64,000 nucleotides of DNA from Brachionus manjavacas (Eukaryota > Rotifera > Eurotatoria > Ploima > Brachionidae), in assembly GCA_019054805.1 (NCBI GenBank), contig JAHQIY010000022.1:186001-250000 (forward strand). The letters run 5' to 3'. Shown piece after piece: positions 22,221 through 33,063 of the stretch. Below the pieces are notes generated by a model, which made no database searches, was not told where the DNA came from, and worked only from the letters and a program-made list of their open reading frames with translations. The position numbers and the translations under genes are program-made. Every line of letters starts with the position of its first letter. Positions within the stretch are counted from its first letter, which is position 1.

Positions 22221-23731
22221 TTATGTAGGAGCCGAAACAAGACCAGATACACCTTTGCCCAATTGTTGTTGATTGCCGCCAATTGTGCTCTCTAAAGGCT
22301 TGAAACCCATTTCTTCCACTGGTATGCCGAATTGGGCCAATTTGGCTTCGTAAGTTCGCAGTAAATCGTTATGAGCTTTACACACTCGAGCCAATTCATA
22401 CTGTAAGTCTTTGATAGCGCTATTTTTCGAATCCAGCACGTCTTCCAACTTTCTGGTCACTACAGTTAGCGCAGATGGGTCCAAATTGGATGCAGTTAGC
22501 ACTTCGTTCAATTGGGCTTCTTTCTTTTCCAAAGTGTCGCCCAAAGCGCCAAGTTTCTTCTCCAACAACAAATTCTTAAGATTGCTCTTTTGCTGCACAT
22601 CATGGACGGCCTTGACAAATTTCTTGTACAATTCATCGCGTTCTTTGACTGTTCCCTCGAACCGCTGTGTCAACACTTCATGCTCCCACCCTAATTTGGC
22701 ATACTGATCCTCGGAGTCTTTTAGTCTTGCTTTGGTCGATGCCAGAAGGGCCTTGTCTTTTTCATATGAAAACAATTGACGCTCCAAATCAGCAACTCTT
22801 TCCTCGGCCTTTTTTAATGGCTCAGCCATTCTCTTGTTCTCGGCCTGCACTTCCGACATCTGCTTCTCAATCTTTTCGCGCTGTTTTTTCACTTCTTCGA
22901 TCTCGCTTTTCAGAGTGTTAATCAAAGACAAGTTGTTCAACGTAATGTCATTGTAGTAATTTTTTATGTCACTAAAAGCCTTCTCATGATCGGCCATCAG
23001 CTTGTTAATTTGCTTATTTTTTCTCTCTTCTATTTCATGTATTTCGGTTTTTCGTCTGATGTCGAGCTCGTCTCGCAGTTGTTTCAGCTTTTTCTCGTAC
23101 TTTTCTTCTATTTCTTTGGCTTGATTTTGAAATTGATCGCGCAAATGGGTGACAAATGCATCGTGACTTTTTTTCAAGTTTCTTATCACATCCTCATGAG
23201 CCAGCTCGTGTTCTTTCATGGAGATTTTTAGTTGGCGTTTTTCGCTCCTCAGGTCCATTTGGCCCTCTTCGTTCAGCTCACTATTTACCTTGAGTTCTAG
23301 TTGAGCCTCTGACTTTAGCTGAGCCAGATTGTTCTGATGTTCGTAAAGCAAATGCTTCACCTTTTGCTTCATTACTTTTATTTCGACTTGATGGCGCTCT
23401 TCGCTGTCCTCCATTTCGCGATCCTTATTTCTCAGCTCGGCTTTTTTTTCTTCCAGTTGACGCTTGGTGATCTCCCAAAAGGTGTTGATTTTGTCTCTTT
23501 CCAATTGGAAATAGTTGCGTTCCTCTCGCTCTCTGTCTAGCTCTTCGCGAATGCTCACTATGTGCTGTTCTAGTTGTTCTTTGCTCATCTCCTCGGTCGA
23601 TATTCCTTCGATGACCGTCGGAGTGTTCTTTTTGTTCTTTCCTTTTTTGCCTTTTTTTCCTTTGGGCGGCTAATAACATGCCAAATTGAGCGTTTACAAT
23701 TAAAATAAATGATAGCTAAATGACTTACCAT
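22221..23731 (-). CDS. GAS8: GAS8 / DRC4, nexin-dynein regulatory complex subunit
   Basis: Coiled-coil subunit of the nexin-dynein regulatory complex of motile cilia. Exons: 23729-23731 (the ATG alone) and 22221-23669; the 59-bp intron starts GTAAGT and ends ATTAG. Product 483 residues (human 478). The spliced start, M then [19 protein letters not shown], matches the human lysine-rich start, which supports this splice. Seen: [93 protein letters not shown]. It is coiled coil throughout. An X-box-like palindrome lies 154 bp upstream. It implies an animal with motile cilia. Confidence 0.97.
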
Positions 23732-23884
23732 TTTTGGAGTGGTTGGTGGTCAAAGATAAACAGTCAAAAATAAATAGTCAAAAATAAATAGTCAAAAATT
23801 CCGTATAGATTAATTTCGTTTAGGTTTTTTTTAAATGAAATAAAAAAGTTTAATAAACTAAAAAAGCTTAATTTTAATTTTTTT

Positions 23885-23898
23885 GTTTCTATAGAAAC
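23885..23898. promoter_or_regulatory. X-box-like RFX site upstream of GAS8
   Basis: GTTTCTATAGAAAC is a perfect 14-bp palindrome that fits the general RFX X-box pattern (two half-sites RYYNYY / RRNRAC). It sits 154 bp before the GAS8 ATG, the distance typical of X-boxes of ciliary genes in nematodes and flies. Only one site was seen. Nearby (23752-23800) AAATAGTCAAAAAT is repeated about three times, meaning unknown. Confidence 0.45.
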
Positions 23899-24249
23899 AG
23901 AGCCCCCCTTTGTAAAAGTTTCTTTATGTTTTTTGTTGTTGATTAATTATAGTTTAAAAATAATTTTTGAGTAAGACTCTGGAGCAGTTTCGAGCTGCAA
24001 AGAGCCCTCTTTTCAGTCGTCATGTTTGAAAATTTTTTATTAAATTTAAATGCAAAAAAGTTAAATAAATACAAATAAATAAAATTAATAAAAGTTAATC
24101 TAATGAAAAGGCTATTATTAGAAAATTAAAGGGTAGTTAGTTTTTGTTAATCAACGGGTGTTCAAAAAAAGAATGTTAATGGCACTATTTGACCAAATTT
24201 TGTACAAGTATTCAATCGACTTTATTTTATAAGAAAATTAAAAAATCTA

Positions 24250-25800
24250 GTTGTGCCTCGGTTAACTCTAAAGCACTACTGTCCTTTTATTTTTATCAAG
24301 AAGATATACACTTTTTGTATCAATTAATAATTCATTTTCGGATGAATTTCCTATTTTAAATGGAGTGCTACAAGGTAGTTGGACCCATAGACAATGAACT
24401 TGTTGGTTCTTTAAGTTGCTCTTAAAAAAAAGAACAAAACTTCAGTATAAACCAATTCGAATAAAAAAGTAAGGTTCTTTTTAAATTTTCTAAATGAATA
24501 TTTTTGATTCTTTCATATTTTTTCAGGTTCTTTTTAGGTTCTTTTTAGGTTCTTTTTGGTTCTTTCTGTTTTTTTATAATTTCTTTACTTAAGATCTTCG
24601 GTTCTTTCTCCTTTTTAATCAAAGAAACTTTATGGTTCTTTTTGTTCTTTTTGTTTTTTTTGTTTTTTTAGGTTCTTTTTAGGTTCTTTTTATATTTATG
24701 ATTTTAAGTAAAGAACCTAAAAGAACCAAAAAGAACCCAAAAGAACAAAAAATAACAAAAAAATTCTTTTTTAAAAAAGAACCTATAATATCCATTGGGT
24801 TCTCTTTTCATTGTCTATCTAAGGGTAGTTGTTTATCACCAACTCTATTCGTGTTATTTTTTAGTGACATTGCCGAAGTTATTCCGAAAGTAGTCCAAAA
24901 AGCCCTTTTTGCAGACGATTTATGTATTTGGTTCTCAAGTGCTTCCTTAAAAGACACTGGAAAAACACTCAATCGAGCGATAAACATCATCTCCACTTAC
25001 TGCACAAAATGGGGTTTAGTCATCAATTCAGGCAAAACAATTCATACCGTGTTCACAACAGCAGGTCATCGTTCTAACTTTAAATCGAAATACGGACTTA
25101 AACTTATCCTAGACGGAACTTTAATTCCACTTGAATCATACCCGACTTTTCTAGGTATCCAATTTGATCCGAGGCTCAGCTTTAAAAGACTATTTGAAAG
25201 CCTCACTTCATGAGCCACGTTCAAAATAAACTTAATCAGTAGAGTTAGAGGTTTGAAACTAAAAAATGGCATCGAACTTTGCAGATTTATTTACAAGAAT
25301 TTTATTCGTTCAATTTTTGATTACGCTTTTATTCCTCTGTCTAGTGCAACTCAGAAAATTTTACCAGAAGTTCAAAAACTTCAAACCAAAGCCCTCAGAC
25401 ACATCAAGTTCTTTCCGATCAGGACAAGAATAACCCACATTCACGAAAAGGTACGGATCGAGCTAACATCAAATAGAACTCAATCACTTCTCAAAATTTT
25501 TTTCATCAGACGCGAAACCACGAATAACAATCCCAAATTTAATTCATTGTTCCAAAACTTTAATATTTTCCTAAATGGAAGATAGTTCTGGGTCAATACA
25601 CTTATCTAACAACAACCGCTAATCTTTATATTTATTTATGTTTTTTATTTTATTTTTGATTTCTACTCGAAACACATTTAAACAATTTTTGATCCTTTTT
25701 AAAATCATTAGGCTAAAAAGAAGGACTTAGTTCCATTCTGAGTAGCCTGAGGGTTTCCCTCAAAAAAATAAAGTATAATAATAAAAATAATAATAAACAC
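24250..25800 (+). mobile_element. LINE-B copy interrupted by a palindromic DNA element
   Basis: Reads SDEFPILNGVLQGS up to 24381 and resumes after 24831 with CLSPTLFVLFFSDIAEV, KALFADDLCIWFSSASL (catalytic FADD), WGLVINSGKTIHTVFT, YPTFLGIQFDPRLSF, IRSIFDYAFIPLSS, RTRITHIHEKVRIEL. One stop (25213) breaks the second half. The 3' UTR ends AGGCTAAAAAGAAGGACTTA, a hairpin GAGGG-TTT-CCCTC (25749-25761) and an AATAATAA tail. 5' truncated. Confidence 0.85.
24382..24823. mobile_element. Palindrome-rich element with 8-bp duplication inside LINE-B
   Basis: GGTAGTTG occurs at 24374-24381 and again at 24824-24831, exactly where the LINE reading frame is cut and resumes. The ends share ATAGACAATGAA in inverted orientation (24387 on; complement near 24808-24819). 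Most of the 442 bp is an imperfect giant hairpin made of GGTTCTTTTT units on the left and AAAAAGAACC units on the right. An 8-bp duplication fits hAT or P superfamilies. No coding capacity. Confidence 0.75.
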
Positions 25801-25829
25801 TTTTTTCTTTTAATTCCTCATTCTAAGAG

Positions 25830-26770
25830 CAATTTAAATCGATTAAAATGTCTCTCCAATTTTCAAGAAAGGCATCAGAACCGATCCAAGTACACATGTA
25901 AGCTGTTTGCAGACAGTTGTAAAATAATTGCCGAGCTAATAAATGAAATTGGTAGCATCCAGCTGCAGCGTGAAATCGAATCAGTCATTGAGTGGTCTGA
26001 ATTGGATGGCTAATGAAACTGAATATGCACTAATGTAAAGTTTTGCATTTAGGCAGGAAAAATCCAAGACTTGATTTTTCGATTTGTCCACATATACTTT
26101 CAAAAACACCTCCTAACAAGGATCTTGGAGTCTTCATTAGCAAAGATCAATGTTATAAAGCGCAAGTGGACAAATCAGCTGCCAAGGCCAAATCCATGCC
26201 AGCGATCTTGAAACTGACATTCGTTTCAAGAGAAGCTTTTATTTGGAGCAAGCTGTTCAAAACATGGGACCTTATCTTGAATATGCGATTCAAGTTTAGA
26301 GACCATACCTCTTGAGCGATATAAACACACTTAAAAAATTTTCAACAGCGACCAACAAAAATACCAAGCTAGCTAAGAAACGAGAATTACGAGCCAAAAT
26401 GCGCAAATCTTGATCTTACTTCCTTAGAAGAATGACGCACGAAAGGCAATCTGATTGAGATGTACAAGATTGAACACAGAATTGATGACATCCATTGGCA
26501 AGCTCCACTTGAGATGGGTACGGAAAGAAAAGGACAGCGTAGAATTCTTAGGCCAGAACTTTCAAGAAACAGCCGAATCAGAAGAACTTTCTTCACAAGC
26601 GATTGGCGAAGCACTGGAATAAGTTTCCAGAAAACTTGGTAAATGCGCCGAGTGTCAACGCTTTTAAAAATGGTCTTGATGAACTTAGCACGACTGCAAG
26701 GGCTAAACTTCTTTAATGGAAGCAGTACCATTAACTCGCAGTCGATCACCCTACTACTACTACTAGTACT
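25830..26770 (+). mobile_element. LINE fragment with (ACT)n tail
   Basis: Decayed ORF2: CKLFADSCKIIAELI (FAD-S variant of the catalytic box), KDLGVFISKDQCYKAQVDKS, AKAKSMPAILKLTFVSREAF, EMYKIEHRIDDIHW, RRTFFTSDWR. At least four frame breaks. Ends in ACTACTACTACTAGTACTAC. 5' truncated near the RT palm. Confidence 0.75.
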
Positions 26771-27100
26771 ACTTATCGTTCAGAAGTTGTTTGAAAAATA
26801 GACTAAAATTTAAATATTTTAATTTTTTAATTAAATTATTTTAATTCGATAGGAAAGTCTAATTCATTTGAAACTTTTAACTTTAATCAATTAATGTCTT
26901 AGCTTTACAAGAGATATGTTTTATACTTTACTTTCTTCTACCAAAAATAAAAGTCTTTGGGTCGGAATTTTTAGAAAAAAAAAATATATATAAAACATAT
27001 GGTTTAACTCGTTTACATTTTCTACTTCCCTTATTTTAGAGTTTAAGCTTTTCATATCTCCTTATATCTTATTTTTTGGACTGTTCTTTACTGTAATAAT

Positions 27101-28110
27101 AATAAGAATAAGAATAAGCTACAGCAAGCAAGCTTGCGGAGATGACCTACTAGGAGGACATCTATGGTAGCCGAAATTGTGCAGAAAAGATGGAAAATAA
27201 CAGACAAATACATATTTTTTTTTTTTTTAGTTCAGTAAGAGTCATTATTTAATTTAATCTAAGAAAGTATTGTGTGTAATTAAGTAAGTATTATGTACAA
27301 GAATTTTACAAAGTAAAAATATGCACGAATACAGAACTAGAATTACATAATAAAAGATTACAGTTTAAATACCATTACAAATCAAATAAAATTACAATTT
27401 AAATAGAATTACAATGAAAAATTAAAATAGAAGAAGTATACAATAAAAAAAGGTGAAAGGAACTAGTACGCGTTAGTGAAATCAAATGCTAGATTTGAAG
27501 GCGTCGTCCTTATTCTTGAACTGGTTGATTGATTGAGAGTCGGTAACTTCGGCTGACAGGGCATTCCAATGGTTAACAACTCTGTTCGTGAAGAAGTTGG
27601 ACCTCTGCATACATTTAGTTGAGGGCTGCCCGGAGAGTCTTCTCTTATGTCCTCTGATTCCCCTTGCTGGACCAGTCTGTGTGAGAGAACTACATTGGAC
27701 CAGAGGATTCACCCAGGACACTCCGTTGAAGCCATTGTTGAACTTGAATAGCTGGATCAGATCCCCTCTAATTCTGCGTTCATGAAGTGGCGTCAGACCT
27801 AATACAGTGAGACGGTCTTCATAGCTCCAGTTTCTGATTCTAGGCACCAGCTAAGTAGCTCTCCTCTATTCGGTCTCTAATGCTCTGATGTCTCGCTTAC
27901 TGGATGGTGACCAAACTGATGAGGCGTATTCCAAATGGGGCCTCACATATGCGCAGTAGAGAGTCTTGCAGGTGTCGATGGTCCAGAACCTGAACGTTCT
28001 TCTCAGCTGCCCAAGGATACGGTTAGCTTTGTTGGCCTGAATCCTGATGTGACTAGAGAACTTTAAATTACGGTCGAAAGTGACTCCTTACTTTTCTTTT
28101 TCGAACTGGC
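27101..28110 (-). mobile_element. LINE-C fragment, minus strand
   Basis: Its clearest open frame (27482-27847) reads PRIRNWSYEDRLTVLGLTPL, ERRIRGDLIQLFKFNNGF, GPARGIRGHKRR, SNFFTNRVVNHWNALSAEV. Upstream (27850-28110) more ORF2 reads through stops. The 3' end on the minus strand is a hairpin GCAAG-CTTG-CTTGC (27123-27136), TGTAGC and a TTATTC/ATT tail. Close to the 47.4-kb copy, including its GC-rich composition. Confidence 0.85.
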
Positions 28111-28154
28111 ATTTTATTGATAAAATTGTGAGTATCGAAATATGGTGAAATATA

Positions 28155-28205
28155 GTAATAATAATAATAATAATAATAAAGAGCTACAGCAAGCGAATGC
28201 AGTAA
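28155..28205 (-). mobile_element. Isolated LINE-C 3' tail
   Basis: On the minus strand, TTGCTGTAGCTC followed by (TTA)n of about eight units: the terminal 50 bp of a LINE-C copy truncated almost to nothing. The preceding stem is weak here. Confidence 0.55.
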
Positions 28206-28548
28206 ATCAGTTTTCGATTGAAAAAAAGGAAAAGGCATCATGTCTTTAAAAACATTAAAAGGATATGCTTTATTATATCATCAATATGTCAGAAAACAAG
28301 TCGTGTCAAAAATGACATAACTTGAAATAAGATAAAAGGATAAAAAGATAATTTTTTTAAATTAATTTCACTATTTTTAGTAAACAATATAAAAATAAAA
28401 ATAAAAAAAATTTGATAATACTTCTAACTTTTACCTATTATTTAGAAAAAAACTCAAAAATGACACAGTGGTATTTTGAGTGCAAAAATTGTCAATCTAC
28501 GTAGCTATAAAAAATAGCTAATCAATAAATATTTTTAACTAAGCATCT

Positions 28549-29078
28549 AGTAGTAGTAGTAGTAAATATAGATGTGACACAGAGGTACCTGTGTGGATGT
28601 AGGTTATAAGGCTACATCATATCAGCTCTTATCTGTTCTGCCAAAGGCTTCACTCGGTAATACCGATCTCCTCAGATTACCGGACGCCACGTGAGCATTC
28701 AGTTTAGCTTTAAAGCTGTTCACATTACTCGCATTAACTATACTGGGAGGTAGCAAATTCCAAGTAGTTGCTGTTCTATTAGAAAGGAATTTCGCTCTAA
28801 TGTTAGACCCCTTACAGTCATCTCCAACGATCTGATGTGTGTGACCTGCCTTTGTTATTTCTCCCTATTTTTATTCCCAGATCTACCTCTTCTAATCCAT
28901 GTGTTATTTTATATAGCTGTATAAGGTCACTCCTCTTTCTTCTTGTACCCAAGTCGGTATATCCTAACTTCTTCAACCTTTCATCATATTCCATGCTCCT
29001 TGATTCTAAAACTATACCTGTTGCTCTTTTCTGAACCCCTTTTAATTGAATTAAGTTAATAAATTTAAAATCTATCAA
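28549..29078 (-). mobile_element. LINE-E fragment with ACT-repeat tail, minus strand
   Basis: ORF2 C-terminus: LKGVQKRATGIVLESRSMEY, ERLKKLGYTDLGTRRKRSDL, IQLYKITHGLEEVDLGIKI; then, through a few breaks, FLSNRTATTWNLLP-like residues. The 3' end has a 6-bp stem ACACAG-GTACCT-CTGTGT (28577-28594) and (ACT)5. 5' truncated. Confidence 0.75.
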
Positions 29079-30254
29079 TAAATATTATTATAAATCAGGA
29101 AGCTGTTTTAAGATTTTTTTTTTTCATTATGTAGTTTTTACAAGGATAAAGGCAAGATGAGTTAAAATAAAAAAATCTAAAGAGTTAACCCTTTAAATCG
29201 GTTAATTTTGAACGACGGGCGTTTTGAAAAGGAAAAGAAATTTGGTTTTGTGATCTTTTTATTTGAAAGTAAAATCAAAAAGAATCCATTTTATTCCGAA
29301 TTTTGCTTTCATCTGGCTTAAAATTATTGATTTTGTACAAGAGTATGAAGCGGACTCAAGGTTTTGAATAGATAAAAATTATTGAATAATAAATAATCTA
29401 ATTCATTGTTTAATTAAATAATTTTATGTTTCAAAATACTTATGGAATTCAGCTTTTTTTATTTGAAAAATTAAAGTGTTTTATCAAAATTTTATTACTT
29501 AATTTTTATGATGTAAATTCCCTTTTTTTATGTGTTTTGATATTAGAAATCTATAATTGTAAGATTTAAGTATTAATTTTTTTATCATAAATTTAATTTA
29601 TCCATTATTATAAAATAAACTAAAATTAATTAAAAAATTTCAATAAATTTAAAAAAAAAAAATTGTCTAATAAAATTCTATCATAAAGTATCAAATTAAG
29701 ATCTTACTCATTACATAACCTAACAAAAATTCAATATTTGAATTTTTTTTCTTTTTGAGATTTAAATAAGACAAAATGAGAAAAGAGAAAATAGACCAGA
29801 AGCTTCTTCATACATTTTTTCTAATGAGATCTCACATGAATCTCAAATTTTTCTAAGTTAGACCTTTTATGAGATCTTAATGAGAACGAGACCTGGGAAT
29901 TCAAGACTGTTAGACCTTATCATAAAAAAAAGTAATTTCACAAGTTTACACATAATTGTTGGTTAGAGGATTTTTTTTTACTAGAAGTAAATATTTTTAA
30001 AATTTCTAAAATCCAAAAATTTTAAATCTCATAAATAAAGATCGTCTTTGAAAATTTAAACATTTGTTAAGATTTTCCAAAAAATAGAATTCAAAATAAA
30101 AATTTCAAAGAATAACATAAAATTTTCTAATTTCTCATAAATTATTTCGATTTTATAATAAAAAAAAATATTCGCAAATTATATTTCAAAACTAAATCAC
30201 TCTCTATTCAAGTTGATTTTAAAGAGATAAATTTAAAACTCTATTTTTTTAATA
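29079..30254. other. AT-rich stretch upstream of RAB18
   Basis: No gene or repeat end is supported. The RAB18 promoter must lie here, but no TATA box or initiator stands out from the A/T background. Confidence 0.4.
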
Positions 30255-30857
30255 ATGGATGATGATATATTAACTACGTTGAAAATATTAATAATTGGAG
30301 AAAGTGGAGTTGGGAAATCTTCCATTTTGCTTAGATTTACTGATGATTTGTTTGATCCGCAGCTTTCAGCAACCATAGGAGTTGATTTCAAAGTGAAGAC
30401 TCTCACCATAGAAGGCAACAAAACAAAATTAGCCATCTGGGACACGGCAGGCCAGGAACGATTTAGAACACTTACACCGAGCTATTACCGAGGAGCTCAA
30501 GGCGCTATTCTCGTTTATGATGTCTCATGTCGGGAGACGTTCACTAAACTAGACAACTGGCTGAATGAGCTTGAAACTTTTGCCAACAAGCCAGACATAG
30601 TAAAAATGCTGATTGGTAACAAGATAGACAAATCGAATCGAGAAGTCACCAAAGAAGAAGGCCTAAAATTTGCCAGAAAGCATTCGATGCTCTTTATAGA
30701 AGCAAGTGCGAAGACCAAGGAAGGTGTTGAAATTGCTTTCGATGAATTGGTCGAGAAAATTCTTCAGACCCCAGGCCTTTGGGAGAACAGATCAAATGGT
30801 TTGAATGTTGGAAACAAAATTCCGTCTGACCAAACTGCAAATTGCGGTTATTGTTAG
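30255..30857 (+). CDS. RAB18: RAB18 small GTPase
   Basis: Rab GTPase of lipid droplets and ER. Single exon, 200 residues (human 206), starting MDDDILTTLKILIIGESGVG like the human protein. Seen: P-loop GESGVGKSS (15-23), switch I SATIGVDFK, WDTAGQERFR (62-71), SYYRGAQGAILVYDV, GNKID, EASAKT. Identity to human RAB18 is high throughout, and the LTTLKIL and FARKHSMLFIEASAKT segments are diagnostic. Odd: it ends NCGYC and lacks the SVL that completes the human CaaX box, so lipidation must use CGYC. No introns, unlike the neighbours. AATAAA-like sequence (AAAATAAATC) follows about 100 bp after the stop. Confidence 0.97.
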   Translation: MDDDILTTLKILIIGESGVGKSSILLRFTDDLFDPQLSATIGVDFKVKTLTIEGNKTKLAIWDTAGQERFRTLTPSYYRGAQGAILVYDVSCRETFTKLDNWLNELETFANKPDIVKMLIGNKIDKSNREVTKEEGLKFARKHSMLFIEASAKTKEGVEIAFDELVEKILQTPGLWENRSNGLNVGNKIPSDQTANCGYC

Positions 30858-31924
30858 CCACAAAAATTGCTCCGAACATGTATAGATTTTTATTTTTATC
30901 AAGAAATTTCAAATGAATTTAATAATTTTTCTATTTTTTTCCCTAATTTTTTCGCGAGTTAAAATAAATCTTTCTACATTAATGAAATTTTAGTTTTTTA
31001 AATAATGACAAAGATTTTGCAGAAAATAATTTTTTGATTTAATGAAAAATTCAATATCTGATCAAGATCGAAATCAAAAAAATTTTTAAGATCATTAAGA
31101 TTGGTGAAGTGTGACTTTTGTTTGATGACTATTGATGCAAAGCATCATTTTATGTGATTGCATATTGGAATGATATAATTATAACTTCACCATTGTTTGG
31201 TCAATGTGAGAAACTCTTAGAAATGTGTTGCTTTTATGCAATAACATGGAAAATTGAATTCAACAGAACAGAAATTCATAATGTAAAATGGTAAAAAAAT
31301 TCAGTTTGTTGAAAGCATTGAATATTTACGTAAACTTACCTAAATACCAACGTAAGTACCAATTTTTACGTAAATTTATGTTAAAAACGAATTTTGAAAC
31401 GATAAAATTCAGCAAAATTTAGTAAATTTGGGTAAAAATTAGTAAAAAATATATTGAATTAATAGTTTTTATTATTTAGCTTTTAAAACCAAACAATTGC
31501 TTTTTGATGAATTTTACGATTTTTCAAAAGTGTTACCATTATGAAAACTAAGCAAGGTGATCTTGAAAAAATCTTTTTCCTTTAATTTAATATAAACTTA
31601 ACGATATTTTACGTAAATTTACCTTATTTTACTTTGGCCAAAAATGGCCGAATTTTGTAAACTTTGGTAAATTTTCACTCAAGAAAAAATTTCAGAGTTT
31701 CTATTGCTTTTTTTTGGCAAAAAGAAAATTTACCAAAATTTACGTAAATTTTGACTTTTTATCTTGTAAAGAATGGAAAAATTTTGTAATTTTATTTAAT
31801 GAAAAAATGCTTTTCAAAGACCTTGTTTGACCAATCTCCATTTTTTTTATCACGATTTTTATTCCCTTTATTATTACTACTTTATTCTTATTATCTTATT
31901 TGAAAAAAAAAAACCTTTTTTAAA
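30858..31924. repeat. AT-rich stretch with repeated ACGTAAATTT motifs
   Basis: Between about 31320 and 31770 the motif ACGTAAA or its complement occurs at least six times, often as TTTACGTAAATT. Similar DNA lies at 15-16.2 kb, 32.25 kb and 33.7 kb. No coding, no clean ends. Probably one decayed repeat family. Confidence 0.35.
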
Positions 31925-32250
31925 TGATTTATGTATGCTTGGCATTTAGCTGGAGTAAGATTTCTTTGAAACTCTAAAATTGCCTCAACTGCTTCCTCAT
32001 CATTTTGAATATTTTTCTTTCTCACAAATTCTTTCAATTCATTCCAAATCATTTCGATAGGATTCAAATCTGGTGACTTTGGAGGCGATTTTACCTATTT
32101 AAATATAATAAACAGCTTAGATTTTTTTTTCAAACCAAGTTAATGTCATTATTTTTCAAAAATTGGGCACAAATGTTTGATTTGTGTTTCGGATCATTAT
32201 CCTGATGAAGCCTGTAGACACAGCCATATTCTTTAATTCCAAACTTTAAA
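31925..32250 (-). pseudogene. Tc1-type transposase C-terminus, apparently with an intron
   Basis: On the minus strand: YRLHQDNDPKHKSNICAQFL (second catalytic Asp) and then KSPPKSPDLNPIEMIWNELK (catalytic Glu), and EAVEAILEFQRNLTPAKCQA. The two parts are separated by about 41 bp starting GTTTGA and ending AAATAG, which look like GT-AG intron borders and keep the frame. No stop is seen across about 100 residues. The N-terminal two thirds of the transposase are absent. Confidence 0.75.
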
Positions 32251-32347
32251 AGAAATTCACGTGATATTTAAGTAAATTTTCGTAAATTTACGTAATTTTA
32301 CGTGAATTTTCTATTTGATTGATATTTAAAAAAAAAACTTTTTAAAA

Positions 32348-33063
32348 ATGCTGATAAGTAATTTCCAAAAAACCCAAAAAGCTTATAGCGAAGAAACTTT
32401 ACAAATAGCCATTGCCGAAATTGAAGCTAAAAAATTAAACAAACATCAAGCTTCTGTGCGCTTTAACATTCCATATTCAACACTTAACGACCGTATCAAT
32501 GAAAAGTATAAAAGACCTGCAAATGGTAAAGGTGCTACTCCATGGATCCCTAAAGAATTTGAAACGCTTTTAGTTGAAGTGATCAAATAATTAGCTGATT
32601 GGGGTCAAGGTATTAATTTTGCAAGCATTAGAAACTTTGCTCAGACAAAATTAAGTTGGGAAAAAAAAACAAATCGGCCAACTTAGTTGAAGAGGCGAAA
32701 AAGTCATTGGTTCAATCTGTTCTTCAACATCAACAATCAGCAAATAAAGAGAAAACGTCAACAAAAAAAAAGAGGATTAAAAGAAAGTACGGTGAAGTTT
32801 TGACTGAGAATAAAGTTTTGAAACAATTAGGAGATGAAGAGGCAAAAAAGTTGAACAAAAAGAGGAAAAAAGTGACAATAATCAGTGATGAAGAAGATGA
32901 AGAAGAGTCTGAAATTGAAATATCTCCACTGAACGACCAAAAAAGTTGTTTCAAATGTAAAACAGTATTTGGAAAAGTCAAAACAAATCAAAATAAATGG
33001 ATTTCTTGTGAGAAATGTAACAATTGGTCTTGTGGCAAATGCCTTCCAAGAGGTTTGATTTAA
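32348..33063 (+). pseudogene. pogo-like transposon remnant: HTH and zinc ends without the DDE core
   Basis: First frame (ATG 32348 to 32590): QKAYSEETLQIAIAEIEAKK and VRFNIPYSTLNDRI form a pipsqueak-type HTH; after the stop it continues LADWGQGINFASIRNFAQTK, as in pogo/Tigger transposases. Second frame (32656-33063): a lysine-rich acidic linker and a cysteine module SCFKCKTVFG, KWISCEKCNNWSCGKC, like the C-terminal finger of these proteins. The roughly 200-residue DDE domain between is missing, so this is an internal-deletion derivative. Direct repeats ATTCACGG-N2-TTACCCC-like lie at 33178 and 33384. Confidence 0.65.

Noticed and set aside
28300-28476. Second piggyBac-type element between two GTGTCAAAAATGACA-like palindromes
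   Set aside because: Both palindromes are in the same orientation (both right-end-like) and no TTAA borders match, so no element can be delimited.
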